Source: Motacilla alba alba (Eukaryota; Chordata; Aves; Passeriformes; Motacillidae). From it: 64,000 nt of DNA. The notes beneath the pieces are model-generated. The model was not told where the DNA came from. It did no database searches and worked only from the letters and a program-made list of their open reading frames with translations. The DNA lies in contig NC_052017.1 in the NCBI RefSeq assembly GCF_015832195.1, positions 10,306,790-10,370,789 on the forward strand. The letters run 5' to 3'. Positions 15,001 through 26,058 of this stretch are shown here, piece by piece. Every line of letters begins with the position of its first letter. The first letter of the stretch is position 1. Both the position numbers and the translations under genes were made by a program.

Positions 15001-16020
15001 TGTCCAGAGAGAAAAATGTGCTAGTGTTAAATGCAAAATTATCTCCTCTGGCTTGGGGAGTTCCCAGGCCATGAGTGATGGCAGACAGTGTTTATTCTGA
15101 GAAAATACTGCTACTTATTATTTTTCTGCATTCAGCAATTTTTTCCCTAGGCATCCACTTTTGGCCACATATCAGAGGTGAAATACTGCATCAGGTGGAT
15201 CTTGACCTGGTCTCTGTGGTCAGTTTTATGTTCGTAGGCCTGTGCAGCACTGACTCTTTGTGACAGTCTACGTGATTTCCAGCAGCATGGGGAGTTCATG
15301 TCATTGGTCTCCAGAGGGTTGTAATAGGTACAGAAGGAAAATCTCTCAGAATAAATCCTTAATCTTTCTGGCAAAGCTGAAGGGAGGGCAGCAGTTTGTG
15401 AGGTTTATGGTTACTGCAGGTGCAGTTTTTAAGCATAGCTTAAATAGTTGTATGTGTTATGCCTCAGCTAAGTGTCTTTTACCACATCAAAAAAAAGTTT
15501 AGATAATATATAATGTTCTCTGTTCTGAAAGAATGAGGTAGCACTTCACAGTCTGTCTGCTGGAGGTTGTGCTGTCCTGCCATTGCTCCAGGGAGAAGTG
15601 GTGTTGGAGGAGATTCATTGCTCTTCCTCTCAGCTTCACTGGCATCAGCTCATGAAACAGGAGACAGTGGCCATGAGTTGTGGCTTGGGATCCTCAGACT
15701 GGGCTGTGTGACCTCTTGAGATCTGTTCCAATCAACATTTCTGGAGTCCATAGAAGGCCTACACTCACCTGAATCAGTAACTCAAGGCAGCTATTCCAGG
15801 GCATCTCAAATGGCTTCACACATTTATGTGATGGCAGCTGCATCGTGTCCCCTCATCAGCAGCATTCAATGGGAGTGATGCAGCTGAACTGGCTGTGGGA
15901 CAGTTCACCAGCCAAGCAGGTGGATATAATCCACACCCTTTGGGATAGCCTGGCACACCTGACTTGCTCTTCAGATGTCACTTCAGAAGGAGCTGTGTCT
16001 ATTATGATTCTGTGTCATTT
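1..16020. other. Non-coding stretch, no gene recognised
   Basis: I see no recognisable protein, tRNA or rRNA gene here. The open frames are short, overlap on both strands and carry no family motif. The longest, 157 codons on the minus strand at 3947-4420, is within the range expected by chance for a window of this size. The stretch is AT-rich with scattered poly-T runs such as the one near 5959. A possible minus-strand exon at 3135-3229 is listed separately as a finding. By human synteny this could be intergenic DNA or a 5' intron of LARP4B, but that is inference. Confidence 0.6.
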
Positions 16021-16021
16021 T

Positions 16022-16566
16022 GAAGGGGGTGATTCTGCCCCTTCCACTCTGCTTTTGTGAGATCCCACCTGGAGCATTGCGGGCAGTTCTGGTGTCCCCA
16101 ACATCAGAAGGACATGGAACTGTTGGAATAAATCCAGAGGAGGGTCATGGAGTTGATAAGAGAACTGGAAAACCTCCCCTGTGAAGGCAGGCTGACAAAG
16201 GTGGGGCTGTTCAGCCTGGAGAGGAGAAGGTTGTGTGGAGACCTCAGAGCAACCTTCCAGTATCTAAAGGGGATCTACTGGGAAGCTGGAGAGGGACTCT
16301 TGATCAGGAACTGCAGTGATAGGACAAGGAGTAATGGGTACAAATTGAAAGAGGAGAAATTTAGGTTAGATATTAAATGTGGTTAGACAATGGAATGAAT
16401 GGTTTGCCCAGGGAGGTTGTGGATGTCCCAGCCCCAGTGTTCAAGGCAGGGTTGGACAAGGCCTTGAGCAACCTGGTCTAGTGGGAGGTGTCCCTGTCCA
16501 TGGCAGGGGGCTTGGGACTAGATGGTCTTTAAGGTCCATTTCAAGCCCTTATTCTGTGATTCTGTG
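16022..16566 (+). mobile_element. CR1 LINE fragment, 3' end, plus orientation
   Basis: The stretch reads through the conserved 3' part of CR1. It has a 'gatcccacctggagcattgc'-like block, a 'cagaggagggtcatgga' block, the 'ggctgttcagcctggaga' block, the 'tgcccagggaggttgtgga' block, and ends in the CR1 terminal motif 'attctgtgattctgtga' near 16551-16566. It is a 5'-truncated copy of the usual kind. Many substitutions and small gaps show it is old, and no reverse transcriptase frame remains. The left boundary is approximate. Confidence 0.88.
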
Positions 16567-16569
16567 AGT

Positions 16570-18299
16570 ATCTCATGAGTCCAGAGATATCTCCAATGAT
16601 AGGACACGCTTGTCTTTAGGAGACTGAATGAAGCCCTGGATGTCTCCTGGGGTGAACAGAAGCAATTCTGCTTTTTCATCTGCAGCACAGAAGGTGCTGC
16701 AGGATAATATCTCAGTGGCCCGTTCATCTTAAACAATCATTCTCTGCAAGGCTGTGGTTGGCAGCTTTAGCTTGCAGAATCCCAGCACCAGGTCAAACAA
16801 ACACCCAAACGCTGCAGCGCACAAATGATGATCTGGGATAAAGCCCTGCTGTCAGATCACATTTGTTCAACAACTGCACTTGCCTAACCAGGGCCACAGG
16901 TCAGGCTCATGTGCATGGTAGCTCATTTACACATTGTTTGGGTTTTGCCTCGTTCTTTCTGCTGTCACTCAAAGTGGAGCTGGGTGTAGGTACTGGTCCT
17001 GCTGGCTTTTTTGGGGAACAGCCACTCTTTAGCAGTTCCCACGGTGGCAGGACAGGGGGTGACACAGCCTGGATCCCACTTCCACTGATGTTTTAGCACA
17101 GGCACCAAAGGGACCCTCAGTGCTGAAAAGCATCTGTCGCAAGGCCAAGCAGAGAAGAATGAGCCCTAGGGACAGTAAGGTGGTCTCTAAAGTCAAAATT
17201 ACTTAAATCAATCATTATTCAAGTGCAATTGCTGTAGCTTCCTTGTGGTATTTCCCAGAAGCCTGAATACCCTTGTTTTTCTCAGTACAGACAGTGGAAT
17301 ATCTAAAATAAAATATATTCCTATTGACATTTCTTTTAATGCAATGTCAGAAGTTTCCAGAAAGATAGTTAAAATCAATATTACTTAAATTTAAAATTAA
17401 TTCTGTTTTGAATCTGAGCAATTGATTGCCCTGATCTTGGAATAAAAGTTCCAAAGAGAGCTTCCCACAACATGACGTGGAAGGATAGAGATGTGCTCCA
17501 CTCACTGGAGATGGAGGGGGTACTGTAGTAGAGCCAGCCTGTTTCCCTGGAAATCAAACCACCTGAAACTTGGCTGTGCTATCAGAACACTGCAGCCACT
17601 GCCAAGGTCCTCTCTGCATATTTAAATTTACACCAACTCTGTGTTGTGACAAAGTGCCAAGCACTGATGGGAACCTTCTGTCTCTAGTAAGAATTTTGGA
17701 CACATAATAATAACAACACAGGATTAATATAGCTTTGCTTGAAAGCAGAATTTAAATGAGGTTATTTAGGAAAAAGCAATCTTATTTCTTTGAGATATTA
17801 TTTCATTATATGAAGATATAATGAATTAACATTTATCTGGAAAAAGCTTTTTTTTTTCTGTATTTCATGACTACTTGTTAGCATTTCCAGACTGAATAAT
17901 ATTTTCTAGAATATATTAATTCTGGAATGAGCTTTTGCAGGTTTGAGCAATAGAATCAATCAAGAAAGTGACAGTGTATGTTTAACAAGAAAAACAACAA
18001 CAGTAATAGTGGTAATAACAATAATAGTAATAAACCAAACTTAATTCTGAATAAACTGAAAATGTGGGAAAACTCAGTTTTACATTTTGTCTTTTTTTAT
18101 TATGACATGTACACGAGTTTCTGATGCATCATTAGATCCTGTCTCACAAACTACTTCAACAGAGTGAGATTTACAGGGGTCTGTTTAGTTTATCCTTGCT
18201 TTGAGAGTCAGTTTGATTATAGCACATAAGCATTATCAGAGGAACAAAACCCTGTAAACTAAGAGCTGTTTAATCTAACAGAGACAACAACAACACAGA
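16570..18299. other. Non-coding stretch, AT-rich
   Basis: I see no gene here. The 17.2-18.1 kb part is strongly AT-rich and includes an AAT/AAC trinucleotide-like patch near 17990-18038. The few open frames have no protein-like features. Confidence 0.55.
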
Positions 18300-18512
18300 C
18301 AAAAAATTAAGACTTAAATTTTTATTAGCAATGAATACTATTTTAACAACACATGCAGATGAGATCACAACAGATTACCCAATGAAAATGGTGTCTTCTC
18401 CAGTTTTGTTTTCAAACAGGCACTTGAATGTCAAAGTGATGGTGAGCACTTCTGCAATAGTCTTGCCTCTGGACCACTCTGTGACACTGAGGGAGACCTG
18501 AGGAAACCTGCC
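18300..18512 (-). other. Candidate 3'-terminal exon of an unrecognised minus-strand transcript
   Basis: On the minus strand a pyrimidine-rich acceptor (tcttttctcccag) precedes position 18512. From there one frame is open for 45 codons to a TAA at 18377-18375, ending with residues GEDTIFIG. An AATAAA signal follows at 18326-18321, about 50 bp after the stop. This acceptor, stop and poly(A) order is what a terminal coding exon looks like. Against this, the other two frames are also open for much of the stretch, I do not recognise the peptide, and I could not identify a convincing upstream partner exon. It could equally be the last exon of a long non-coding RNA, or chance. Confidence 0.3.
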
Positions 18513-21500
18513 CTGGGAGAAAAGACCAGAACATTAAATTTTCCTCATCTCCTAACACAATTCTCTAATCACCATTGAGCAATTATCCCTTTCCATTTGC
18601 TCTAAAAGGAAAACAAGTGATAATGTAGATTAACTTAAATGGCTAATAATTATTCAGAGATGTAGAGTGGACAAGAGTTTCCCTAAATTGAGCAGACTGG
18701 ATCCTGCTGTGATATAAACACTTTTCTTTGTGTCCAAGGCTTTAGTATTTCTCCCTTGAATTCAGCTTTGCTCAGTCTTCCAAAGGGGCTGCACATAACA
18801 GCCCCCCTGGACTGGCAGCCTGGTACATTTAAAATAAACTTTGTTATTGGTGGGTTGTTGTAACTGTCATAGAATTTTTTAAAGTTACATTTAAAAGTTC
18901 CTACAGCCCACTAGAGAGGTGTTAAGTCATTAAAATAATGTGTGGTGTGATTGTTTATTTATTTATAAAGGACATTTTAATGGTAGTTTATGGACCAGCA
19001 AACTTCGCTGTTTCAAAATAAAAGTACATAACTGTTGAATGTGCTTTCTAAAGCTGTTGCATGGCATCTGCTGTTCAGGCTGTCAATACTTTAACATTTT
19101 GAAAAGCAAGGTAAATTAACTCTCCAGGGTTAATGTACATTGCACACATACATGGGCACCCCAATTCACTCATTCTGGATGAGGCCATGACTGTACAAAC
19201 AGAGACATTTCAGAGAAATGTATTCACTGGTTTATCTTCAGCACAAAACACCAACTAATAAGGAGCTAATATTTTGATTTTTCACATGAAGCACTGCAGT
19301 ACAGTCCCACTCATTCCAAGATTGGTGCTGAGAGGAGTAAGCCAGCTCCTGCAGGATGTACCTCCCTTGCTGTGTGTGGTTCATGGTGCACCCCAGAAGC
19401 CTGCACATTCTTGCTTTTCTTAGAAGGGATGTTGAGTTATCTTTTATAAAGTGCACGCTGAGATCACTTTTAATGCAATGGTGGAAGTTTCCAAAAAGAC
19501 ATTTAAGCTGTAGAAATCTGTGGGAGTAGCAATGCTTAAGGACTAAACCTTTCTACTGTGCCGCTAATAAAGCGCTTCACTTTCTACATAACTTGTGCTG
19601 TTACCAAGAGCCATTTTGCGTCACTGAAAATAAACAGAGTCATTCTTATTCATAAAGCCTGTCTTGCTGGCCTCATTCCTAATGTCCTTGGTAATGCAAT
19701 GAACTTCTGCCACTTCCACTGTGCAGGAACTGTGCTCTGCAGCATTCCCACCACCTCCGTGCATCAGGTGAATTCGATTTTCCTGTAGGCTTTACTTATT
19801 CACATTTTGTGGTCCCTGGGCCTGATGCAGCAGGGGTGGCACAAGTCTGGTTCTGGGAGCATGTGTGGTCCACATGAAAGGCTGAAAGCAGGACAACAAG
19901 GCAAGGTTTGAGTTTGAGGGAGGCTGATGAGTTGGTTTGGAGCACAGGTTGAGGAGAAGGAGGCTGTGATAATGGGAAGGCTACTTGGTGGCTCCAAGGT
20001 GCATGGGGAGCTGCAAAGTGTGGGATTGGAGGCATTTATTTTACTGTTGTACTGATGCTCTGCTAGAGACAACATAAACTTGGAGCACAGGAGGAAGTAA
20101 CTGGTATTTGTTTTGCTTTTGTGTTTTTACTTCATTTGTCCTGTCTACACATGTCTGAGCCTCAAATTCCAAACGACAACTTAATCCCTTCTCCTCTGGA
20201 GCCCTTGGAGGTAGAAAACAAAGTTGTGGTAAATCAAATCATTAGACTTTAATAGCCAATATACAGTAAGTAACATTTTTTCCTCCCAAGGGAGTTATTT
20301 AATGTTTAATGAAAATAGCAATTTGCATAATTCACTTGCAGTATAAAGGTCACCAACAATCTGTCACTAGGATAACAGGGTAATTACTTAAGATAACTAT
20401 CTTCCATGGACAAAAGAATGCTAATTTGTTGAAAAGGACTATTTAAAATTATTGTATTTTAATTATTATATCATCTTTATTCTATTTTTAAGAATGTCAG
20501 AACTTCTGCAGCAGAGCTGAGTATCACTTTCTCAAAGGCAGTGGGTGTTGAGACCAGGCTTCTCTGTTAGCTGGTAGATGAATGGCACAAATATCCATAA
20601 ATATGAGAAGTCTGAGGGAACCTGAGTGATGGACCAGCATAGAAGAAGGTGTTTGGGTCAAAGACACAGCAGTGCCACACTGTGTCCCTCTGTGCTGGGG
20701 TCAAGAAGACTCTGATGGTCATACTCCATCACCAAAACCTCTTGGGTCACAAAGTATTGTCCAAATAAAGGCCTTTGTTTTAAAGTTGTGGCCTAAGAGC
20801 AAACAGAGAATGGTTCGTAGTAAAGGACAACTCAGCCAAGCGCTGGACACCTGCATGAGCAAGCCCAGCCAAGGAGTGGACATCATGGCATTCCCATAGG
20901 AACAAGCAGATGATGGAAATCTCTGCTGGGGCAGTGTGTGGAGCCCAGCACTGATCTGACAGCTGCAGACTATAGGCTGCCTTGGGCCTGGGGCCACCAC
21001 CTTGCACAGAATGTTTGCCCGGAATACCCAAAACTGGCATCCAGCTGTGCTGGAGCACCCTGCATTCCCAGGGGAAATGGGTCAGAACCAGCCTGCAACA
21101 CGGACTTCCTAAATTGTGAGTGTAAGCAATGTAGCCACAGCCACACAGGAGTACTCCTGGGCTGGAGCAAATGGTGTCACTTTGTATCTCATTGTCCTGC
21201 TTCTCCGCAGAGATTGCCATCAGGGCCATCAGCAGGGCTTGTAAAGGTGACTCAGTCTAATAGAATCCTTTTCCCATTCACTGCAAAGCCAGGAGGATTT
21301 CTCTCCTATCCTATAGGTGCACCATAAGGGTGTCTTTAATAGAGGGAAGTGTCCCTGAGTGAGTGACACCCTGTTTGCAGAGGGACAAACCTCCTTTTGC
21401 AACTCAGCACAATAGACCACAACCACAATGATTACTCCTGCACAAAGCTTTCAAATAATAAGCACTAGCATATTTTAAACCTGAGCAAGCTAAACATTTA

Positions 21501-23949
21501 ATTTACTATTCACTTGACACCACTTTAGTTCATTATAACCTCTGCAGCACTGGAGAAGGTGAAGAGGGCAATATGATTAAGACAGTATGGTCAGGGCAGG
21601 GCAGGGGTTTCTCTCAGCTGAGAGTTGAGTGAATCTTGTTCTCTCCTTCAAAGGCAGCAGTGGTGGTTCTCCTTGGCTGGGCCAGGAGGGAGCTCCAAGC
21701 ACCAGGTTTGCCTGCTCTTGGGCACTCTGCAAGGTGATGCTTTGGGGATAAGCACAGAATGACCTCAGCTGTTTACCTACATGTCCTCAGAGTGGTGTTT
21801 TTAAGGGATATGATATTGATAACTCAGATCGCCTCTCCTGTGATTTAGAAGGCATCTAATTGCATTTATACAAATAATTATACACATGTATATATATTGT
21901 AATGTTGCCACTGTGAAATAGAGGTGATATACCAACTTTATTAATAAAATCCTGGCAGCTATGAAAGGATGGGGGATGCCACAGCAGCAGCAGTGAGGGC
22001 CTGCAGGTGTTAGAGCTGATGGCCTGCTCTGGCCTCAGTCTGAGCCCATCCCCAGGCAGGTGTCCAGTGCCCAGGGCTGGGGCTGTTCCTGCTCCCCTCC
22101 CAGTCCTGCTTCCTCCCAGGGACCTGAGGCACCACACACAGCCAAGAGCTGAATGTGCAATTTCTGCAAAATCTCTCTTCTGCTTGCATTTAATCACAGA
22201 ACTTCTTTTTCCACCTCCTCACAAATCAAGACCTAGGAAAACAGCATAAGCTTCAAAGCTGGATTTAGGCATATTTCTGACCAGAGGCTTCTCTGCTCTG
22301 CAAGCCCTCCACCCACTATGGTGAGCATGGGTATGACCATTCCAGGTGAAGCTTCCCAGCTACTGGAAGCCATCTCATTTGAGATCAGTGGCTGGTCACT
22401 TCTGTTTTGAATCTAGGTTCTGTGTGATTTCCCAATGCAGAACCCTCATTAAAGAGAATTAGAGCACAATAAAAATAGGCTTTAGGGGACCAGCCTGTCC
22501 AGTCATTCAGGAGGTTCTTTAGAGGATTATTTTCTTGATACACAAATGCATGTCAGTAGTCACTAGTGGCTCTTTGGTATCCTTCCTGAGAGTGGCCAAC
22601 AGCAGACATACAGAAAAGAGCTTTCCAGTAACAGACATACGGAAGAGCTTCCCAACAGCAGCATTTCCACACAGTATCCCAGCTTGAAGCTGCTGAAGTT
22701 CAGGCCTCCTTAAACCACAAGTGGCATATTTGTCTTTAAAAACTTAATGCAACACAGCATCTAAAAATAATCCCATGGAGTCATACATTCTGTTGTTCCT
22801 CAGCATTTGAATCACTGCAGCTGACTCCACAGTGTCACAAAACACATTTTGAGAATGAAAAATATCCAAAAATTTCCTAGAGCAAGATACTTTAAAAAAC
22901 CCCACAATCTCTCACTCTGTAAAGCACATACCTCAGTCATGTTGTTTCAGAAAGTGCTGAAGGCTCTAGATGAGGAAGTTCTGGCCACTCCTAGGTGCTC
23001 AGAAGGCACACATGGCCAGAGCTGTGGGCACCCCACCAGCTTGTGTGGAACTCAGCCTGCATCAAGCTCTTACTCACAGTTGTTTTCCCACATGAGCTCA
23101 AAACCCGAAAACAATTAAATTGCTAAAAAACTGATTATTCTCCTGAGCTGAGATCTGTGGTGGAGGTCCCATGTGTGCTCACAGAGGAGCAGTGATCAGC
23201 ACAGGGCTCAGAGCAAACACCACAAGTGCAGCTGGGGGACCAGAGCCACCCCTGCTGTAACAATGCTCCCACAACCAAGAAAACTGACTCAAGCTGGCAA
23301 CGAGCAGGGGACTGGGAAATTGTCTTCACTGGTGCTACAGATTCCCTCCCTCTTCAACCAACACTTTAAAGGAGACACAGAGGAATGACTGGACCCCAAA
23401 TACTCTGTTGTCTAAATGTATTAATAAGCAAACACCTCTTGTTCACATTCTGCTGCTCAGGAAGCTGCTGGTAGCCCCTAAAATGACAAAACTCATCTCC
23501 AAAATGCTCAAGTTGTGAAAAATAACAGAATCCTATTCTTATATACTACAATTTGATATTAATTTTATTCGGGAGTGTATGAAGGAAAAGAGGTTAAGCC
23601 AAGCCCTGGATTTAGGCACGCGATTTTTTTTTTTTTTTTTACTACAAGAAGGAAAAGGCTGAGACACGCTCATTTAGGTGGCTTTGATTCATCCCCCAGC
23701 GCTAGCTCTGAACTGGCTGTGCACGGTCATCACCCCGAACGCCCGGAGCAAGGTCTGTACCCAAGGACTGAGGCACCCCGGTTTGGGAAGCTGCGAAGCG
23801 TTGCCCTCAGAGAATGCAGATCCTAAGACAAAACCTGTCTGCAAGGTGCTCGTGGGGAGAAGGAGGCAGAAGTCAGACAGCATGTCCCCCTGCTCCACCC
23901 TCTTCACTAATTATGTGACCTGAAAGCTCGTGCCTTAATTAGCCCGGAA
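18513..23949. other. Non-coding stretch, no gene recognised
   Basis: No gene can be supported. Overlapping open frames around 20.8-21.3 kb (up to 149 codons, both strands) show no family features. An imperfect direct duplication of about 30 bp (a 'cagacatac..gagctt' unit) lies at 22598-22653, and a run of about 18 T sits at 23624-23640. Confidence 0.55.
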
Positions 23950-24050
23950 AAAAAATTACGCTGGCTCCTCCTGGTGGCTGATCCCGCCGAGCTCACCCCG
24001 CAGGCTGCGAGCGCTGGGGCTCAGCGCTCATCTCCTCCGGGACGGACGGC

Positions 24051-24430
24051 CGTGCGCTCTGTGCGCTCTGTGCGCGCTGTGTGCGCTGTGTGTGCGCTCT
24101 GTGTGCGCTTTGTGGGCGCTTTGGGTGCGCTGTGTGCGCTCTGTGGGTGTTTTGCGGGCGCTTTGGGCGCGCTGTGCGCGCTCTGTGTACGCGGTGTGCG
24201 CGCTTTGGGCGCGGTGTGCGCTCTGTGTGCGCTCTGTGTGCGCTCTGTGTGCGCTCTGTGTGCGGTCTGTGTGCGGTCTGTGTGCGCTTTGGGCGCGCTG
24301 TGGGCGCTCTGTGTGCGCTGTGTGTGCGCTCTGTGTGAGCTTTGTGGGCGCTTTGGGTGCGCGGTGTGCGCTGTGTGCTCTGTGTGCGCTGAGTGCGCTC
24401 TGTGCGCTCTCTGTGCGGTGTGCGCGCTGC
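24051..24430. repeat. GC-rich 11-bp minisatellite (gtgcgctctgt)n
   Basis: Roughly thirty degenerate copies of an 11-bp unit, gtgcgctctgt, occur with variants gtgcgctttgg, gtgcggtctgt and gtgcgcgctgt. The most regular part is 24207-24262. A longer block (gctttgtgggcgctttgg and what follows) appears near 24107 and again near 24339, so there is a higher-order period of about 232 bp. Because 11 is not a multiple of 3 and the unit has no stop codon in any frame, long open frames rich in Cys/Val/Arg (plus strand) or Ser/Ala/His/Arg/Thr (minus strand) run through it. These are products of the repeat, not evidence of protein. Confidence 0.93.
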
Positions 24431-24598
24431 AGCGGGGCCCGGAGCCGCCGAGCGAACCCGCGCTCTCCTCCCGTGTCCGCCACAAGCACTGGCAGCCAGC
24501 ACTCGGCCCCCGCGGTCGGTAGGGTTTTCTGCTCGCGGGCTGGGGTGGCAGTGTCCCTGGGCGGGCTGGGGTGGCAGTGTCCCCGGGCACGCAGGAGC

Positions 24599-24730
24599 AT
24601 GGGCGGCGGGCTGGGCGTGCTGGGGCTGTGCGCGGCGCTGCTGCTGCTCAAGGGGCCGTTCCTGGTGTGCGCTGCTGGGACTCGGCTCCGCACGTTCAGC
24701 TCCAGAAGGAGAGTGGAACAACACAGCTGA
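24599..24730 (+). other. Short ORF with signal-peptide-like start, unproven
   Basis: An ATG in a fair context (A at -3, G at +4) opens a 43-codon frame in the CpG-rich block. It begins MGGGLGVLGLCAALLLLKGP, which resembles a secretory signal: short N-region, leucine-rich core, then small residues (VCAAG). The frame stops at a TGA at 24728-24730. No good splice donor lies inside it, the only GT with some context being CTG|GTGTGC near 24662. I found no downstream partner exon. It may be a chance hydrophobic reading of GC-rich DNA. Confidence 0.2.
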
Positions 24731-26007
24731 AAAGCTCTCTGATGCAGGGGGTAACGCACACAGTTCAATCATAAAGGAAAGCGGCTGGATTAGGAATTGA
24801 GCCAGTTTGTGTTCCCTACGCCTACCCAGTATTCAATTTTTGAATGGAACAATTCCCCTCAGCACGGAGGAGCCAGCGGCCCCCCCGCCCCGGGAGGCTC
24901 GCCTCAGGAGGGGGTGCGGGCAGGTCAGAGGACACTGTGCACTTTCATGGTGAAATTTGAATAAATATTCCGCATGGAAACAGGCCCAGTGACTGAGCAC
25001 GCTGGCAGGCTAGCCTGGAGACCTGGCTGCCTTTGAAGGACTGTGGTTGTAATTACTGTCACCATTACTTACATCAAGAACTTACAACCACATGAGTTTG
25101 GAGCCTCATCACTTTTAGTCAGTGCTTTAAAGCCGCCTCTCTCTTATGCACACCCAGAGGTTTTCTTGACCTATTTTTGGACAGTGAGGAATTATTTATT
25201 TTTATATACAGACTTCCCACTTAACCATGATAATACAGTAAACAGGAGGCTGGGAGGAACAGGAGTAATATACCTGCACTCTCACCCTGACTGTACAACT
25301 CAACAGGGAGCAGCCCTGGATGTAATGCTGACTAGTGTTACAGAAATCCATCATACTGAAAATGCTGGTGCCACAAAATACAGAAAGGGGATGAGGATTA
25401 CCTCAGGCTGTGTATTGTCAGATATTCTGTATGGAAGAAATTCACACAAGCCAGAACCTTTTACAGGTGTGAGATTTGAGACCTCTACCAGCTCCCTCTT
25501 CCTCTCTCTCTTTCCTGACAGCTGAAGAGTTGAATGGTATCAAAGGAATATCTGGGTCCTTGGGAGAAATAATATAAAAGCCCAGTGGTGCATTTATATT
25601 TGTTCCAGGAAGAGCATAATTATTTGGTTTATAGTTAAACAAGAGGATCTGTGCTCCCCATTTCCTCTGTATGTTCATCTGTAGCTCCAGTATAAGGGCT
25701 ACAGAGGCAGATCTGATATCCAGCTCACATATGAGCCCCATCTCTGAGTCAGAAAAGGGTGTTGTCCAACAAACCCTCTTCTGTTAGGCCCCAATAAACT
25801 CCATTCATGGGCACCTTTGACCCCCAACACTTTATCATGTCCACGGACAGACACAGCTGAGGAGCACAGTGACACAAGAGAAGCCAGAGGACATCAGAGT
25901 TTTCAACAAGTAAAAAAACCAAGCAACTGCAACAAAAACCCCAGACAAGACTACCCTCTTGCATCAAGAATGAGTAAAATGTCCAGCTAAAGCAAAGAAA
26001 AAAAACA

Positions 26008-26010
<3 letters not shown>

Positions 26011-26053
<43 letters not shown>
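26011..26053. repeat. (AT)n microsatellite
   Basis: An uninterrupted AT dinucleotide run of about 21 units. The flanking sequence is A-rich on the left. It is likely to be length-variable. Confidence 0.97.

Positions 26054-26058
<5 letters not shown>

Larger units (their letters stand above)
23950..24930. promoter_or_regulatory. CpG-rich block, possible promoter of an unplaced gene
   Basis: GC and CpG content rise abruptly compared with the flanking AT-rich sequence. The left half is an 11-bp minisatellite (listed separately). The right half, 24425-24930, is ordinary CpG-island-like DNA. On the minus strand a good splice donor (GGG|GTGAGC) lies at 23997/23996, which fits the end of a non-coding first exon transcribed leftwards. 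Because LARP4B is the expected leftward, minus-strand neighbour, this could be its promoter, but no LARP4B coding sequence is visible to confirm it. Confidence 0.35.

Noticed and set aside
20780..21327. Overlapping 129- and 149-codon frames on opposite strands
   Set aside because: Each is the shadow of the other, with no family features or splice pattern.
23993..24772. Long open frames (up to 259 codons) on both strands at 24.0-24.8 kb
   Set aside because: They are produced by the stop-free 11-bp minisatellite; composition is low-complexity and equal in all frames.
25043..25525. 160-codon plus-strand frame
   Set aside because: No domain, motif or splice context. A few frames this long are expected by chance in 64 kb read six ways.
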